DNA of 34,565 nt from Gammaproteobacteria bacterium (lineage in GTDB: Bacteria > Pseudomonadota > Gammaproteobacteria > Steroidobacterales > Steroidobacteraceae). The DNA is taken from assembly GCA_027307325.1 (NCBI GenBank), contig DAHUXE010000096.1, positions 1 through 34,565 of the forward strand. Reading direction: 5' to 3'. The notes under the pieces were generated by a model. The model had not been told where the DNA came from. It worked only from the letters and a program-made list of their open reading frames with translations, and did no database searches. Both the position numbers and the translations under genes were made by a program. Below, one piece after another: positions 33,575-34,565 of the stretch (the first letter of the stretch is position 1; each line of letters opens with the position of its first letter).

Positions 33575-34565
33575 TCACCTCCCGGCATATGCCACCCTCT
33601 CGTTGCGGAAGGACGCCGCGAACAGCGCGAACACCACCGCCGCGAACGCGGCCGGGTAGAGCCAAATGGCCTGCCAGTCGTGCGCGCCGCCCGTGGCGTA
33701 CAGGTCGTCGATGCGACCCGCCGCCCAGAATCCCACCAGCATGCCGAGGCCGTAGGTGGCGAGCGTGATCAGCCCCTGGGCGGCGGCCTTGTGCGCAGCT
33801 CCCGCCTTGGAGTCGGTATAGATCTGGCCGGAGACGAAGAAGAAGTCGTAGCACACCCCGTGGAGCGCAATGCCGACGATCAGCATGAAGGTGAGCTCGT
33901 GCGCATTGCCGAAGGCGAACAATACGTAGCGGATGGCCCAGGCGAGCATGCCGACCAGCAGCGTCGCCTTCATGCCGAAGGTGCGCAGGAACAGCGGGAT
34001 GAGCAGCATGAAGAGCACTTCCGACATCTGCCCGATGGTCTGCTTGCCAGTCGCGTTGGCGACCTGAATCTCGGTGAGGAACTGGTTGGCGTTCTGATAG
34101 TAGAAGGCGAGCGGGATGCAGATCAGCACCGAGGCCGCGAAGAACACGGCGAAATTACGCTCCCTGAGGAGCACCAGAGCATCGAAGCCGAGCAGGCGTC
34201 CGAGGCCCCCGCCCTCCGCGACCACAGGCAGCGGTGGTGTCCGCGGCAGCGTGAAGGCATAGGCGCCGAGCACGAACGATGCGATCGAGCACATGAGGAA
34301 GGTGTCGCGCAGCCGCCCCTGCGCGAGACGCGCGTGCGAGTCCCAGGCAAAGAGGTAGCTGATCGTGAGTCCCGCGACGATCCAGCCGATCGTGCCCCAC
34401 ACGCGCACACCGGAGAAATGCCGCGCGGGGTCCTCCATCTGGCGGAACGCGATCGCGTTGACCAGCGCGAGCGTCGGCATGTAGAGAATCATGTACGCGA
34501 GCAGCACGGGATAGAAGCCGCCGAAGGCGCTCGTGCTGTAGAGCACGTACATCAGGATCCCGCCG
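33575..34565 (-). CDS. MFS transporter, nucleoside:H+ symporter (NupG)-like; 5' end outside the window
   Basis: Many TM helices; [41 protein letters not shown] characteristic of the Nuc_H_symport/MFS family. Frame is open through the window edge. Confidence 0.86.
   Translation of the reverse strand, partial: GGILMYVLYSTSAFGGFYPVLLAYMILYMPTLALVNAIAFRQMEDPARHFSGVRVWGTIGWIVAGLTISYLFAWDSHARLAQGRLRDTFLMCSIASFVLGAYAFTLPRTPPLPVVAEGGGLGRLLGFDALVLLRERNFAVFFAASVLICIPLAFYYQNANQFLTEIQVANATGKQTIGQMSEVLFMLLIPLFLRTFGMKATLLVGMLAWAIRYVLFAFGNAHELTFMLIVGIALHGVCYDFFFVSGQIYTDSKAGAAHKAAAQGLITLATYGLGMLVGFWAAGRIDDLYATGGAHDWQAIWLYPAAFAAVVFALFAASFRNERVAYAGR

Overview
GC-rich bacterial chromosomal DNA, probably proteobacterial (inference from gene content). 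I see four blocks. (1) ~1-9.2 kb: a 5'-truncated dimethylglycine/sarcosine dehydrogenase-type protein (GcvT-like C-terminus), a minus-strand ccdAB-like toxin-antitoxin pair with a 13-bp-period repeat array just upstream, a GlxA/GbdR-type AraC regulator, and a seven-gene corrinoid/folate one-carbon cassette: corrinoid protein, DUF1638, 'virulence factor' small protein, MTHFR C-terminal-type protein, MetF-like reductase, methyl-THF:corrinoid methyltransferase, and a 2Fe-2S/ASKHA corrinoid activator. The substrate-specific MttB-type methyltransferase is not in the window. (2) 9.3-12.4 kb: a secreted aromatic/proline-rich protein paired with a membrane Ser/Thr kinase. (3) 12.4-27.3 kb: an exported carbohydrate-utilisation locus with a GH65-like enzyme, a six-hairpin glycosidase-like protein, a DUF1680/GH127-like enzyme, a GH31 with an apparent beta-sandwich insertion in its catalytic domain, a GH36-like enzyme and a TonB-dependent receptor ending in a strong terminator. 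(4) 27.3-34.6 kb, minus strand: a probable operon with an MFS (NupG-like) transporter, a sugar isomerase/epimerase-like TIM barrel, a GMC oxidoreductase, a Tat-signal small subunit (gluconate 2-dehydrogenase subunit 3 family), DUF1080 (3-keto-glycoside hydrolase family) and a TPR-2OG-Fe(II) oxygenase. This resembles a glucoside-3-dehydrogenase type oxidative glycoside pathway. No rRNA, tRNA, CRISPR array or transposase was recognised. All family assignments are by motif recognition from the translations; no searches were run.
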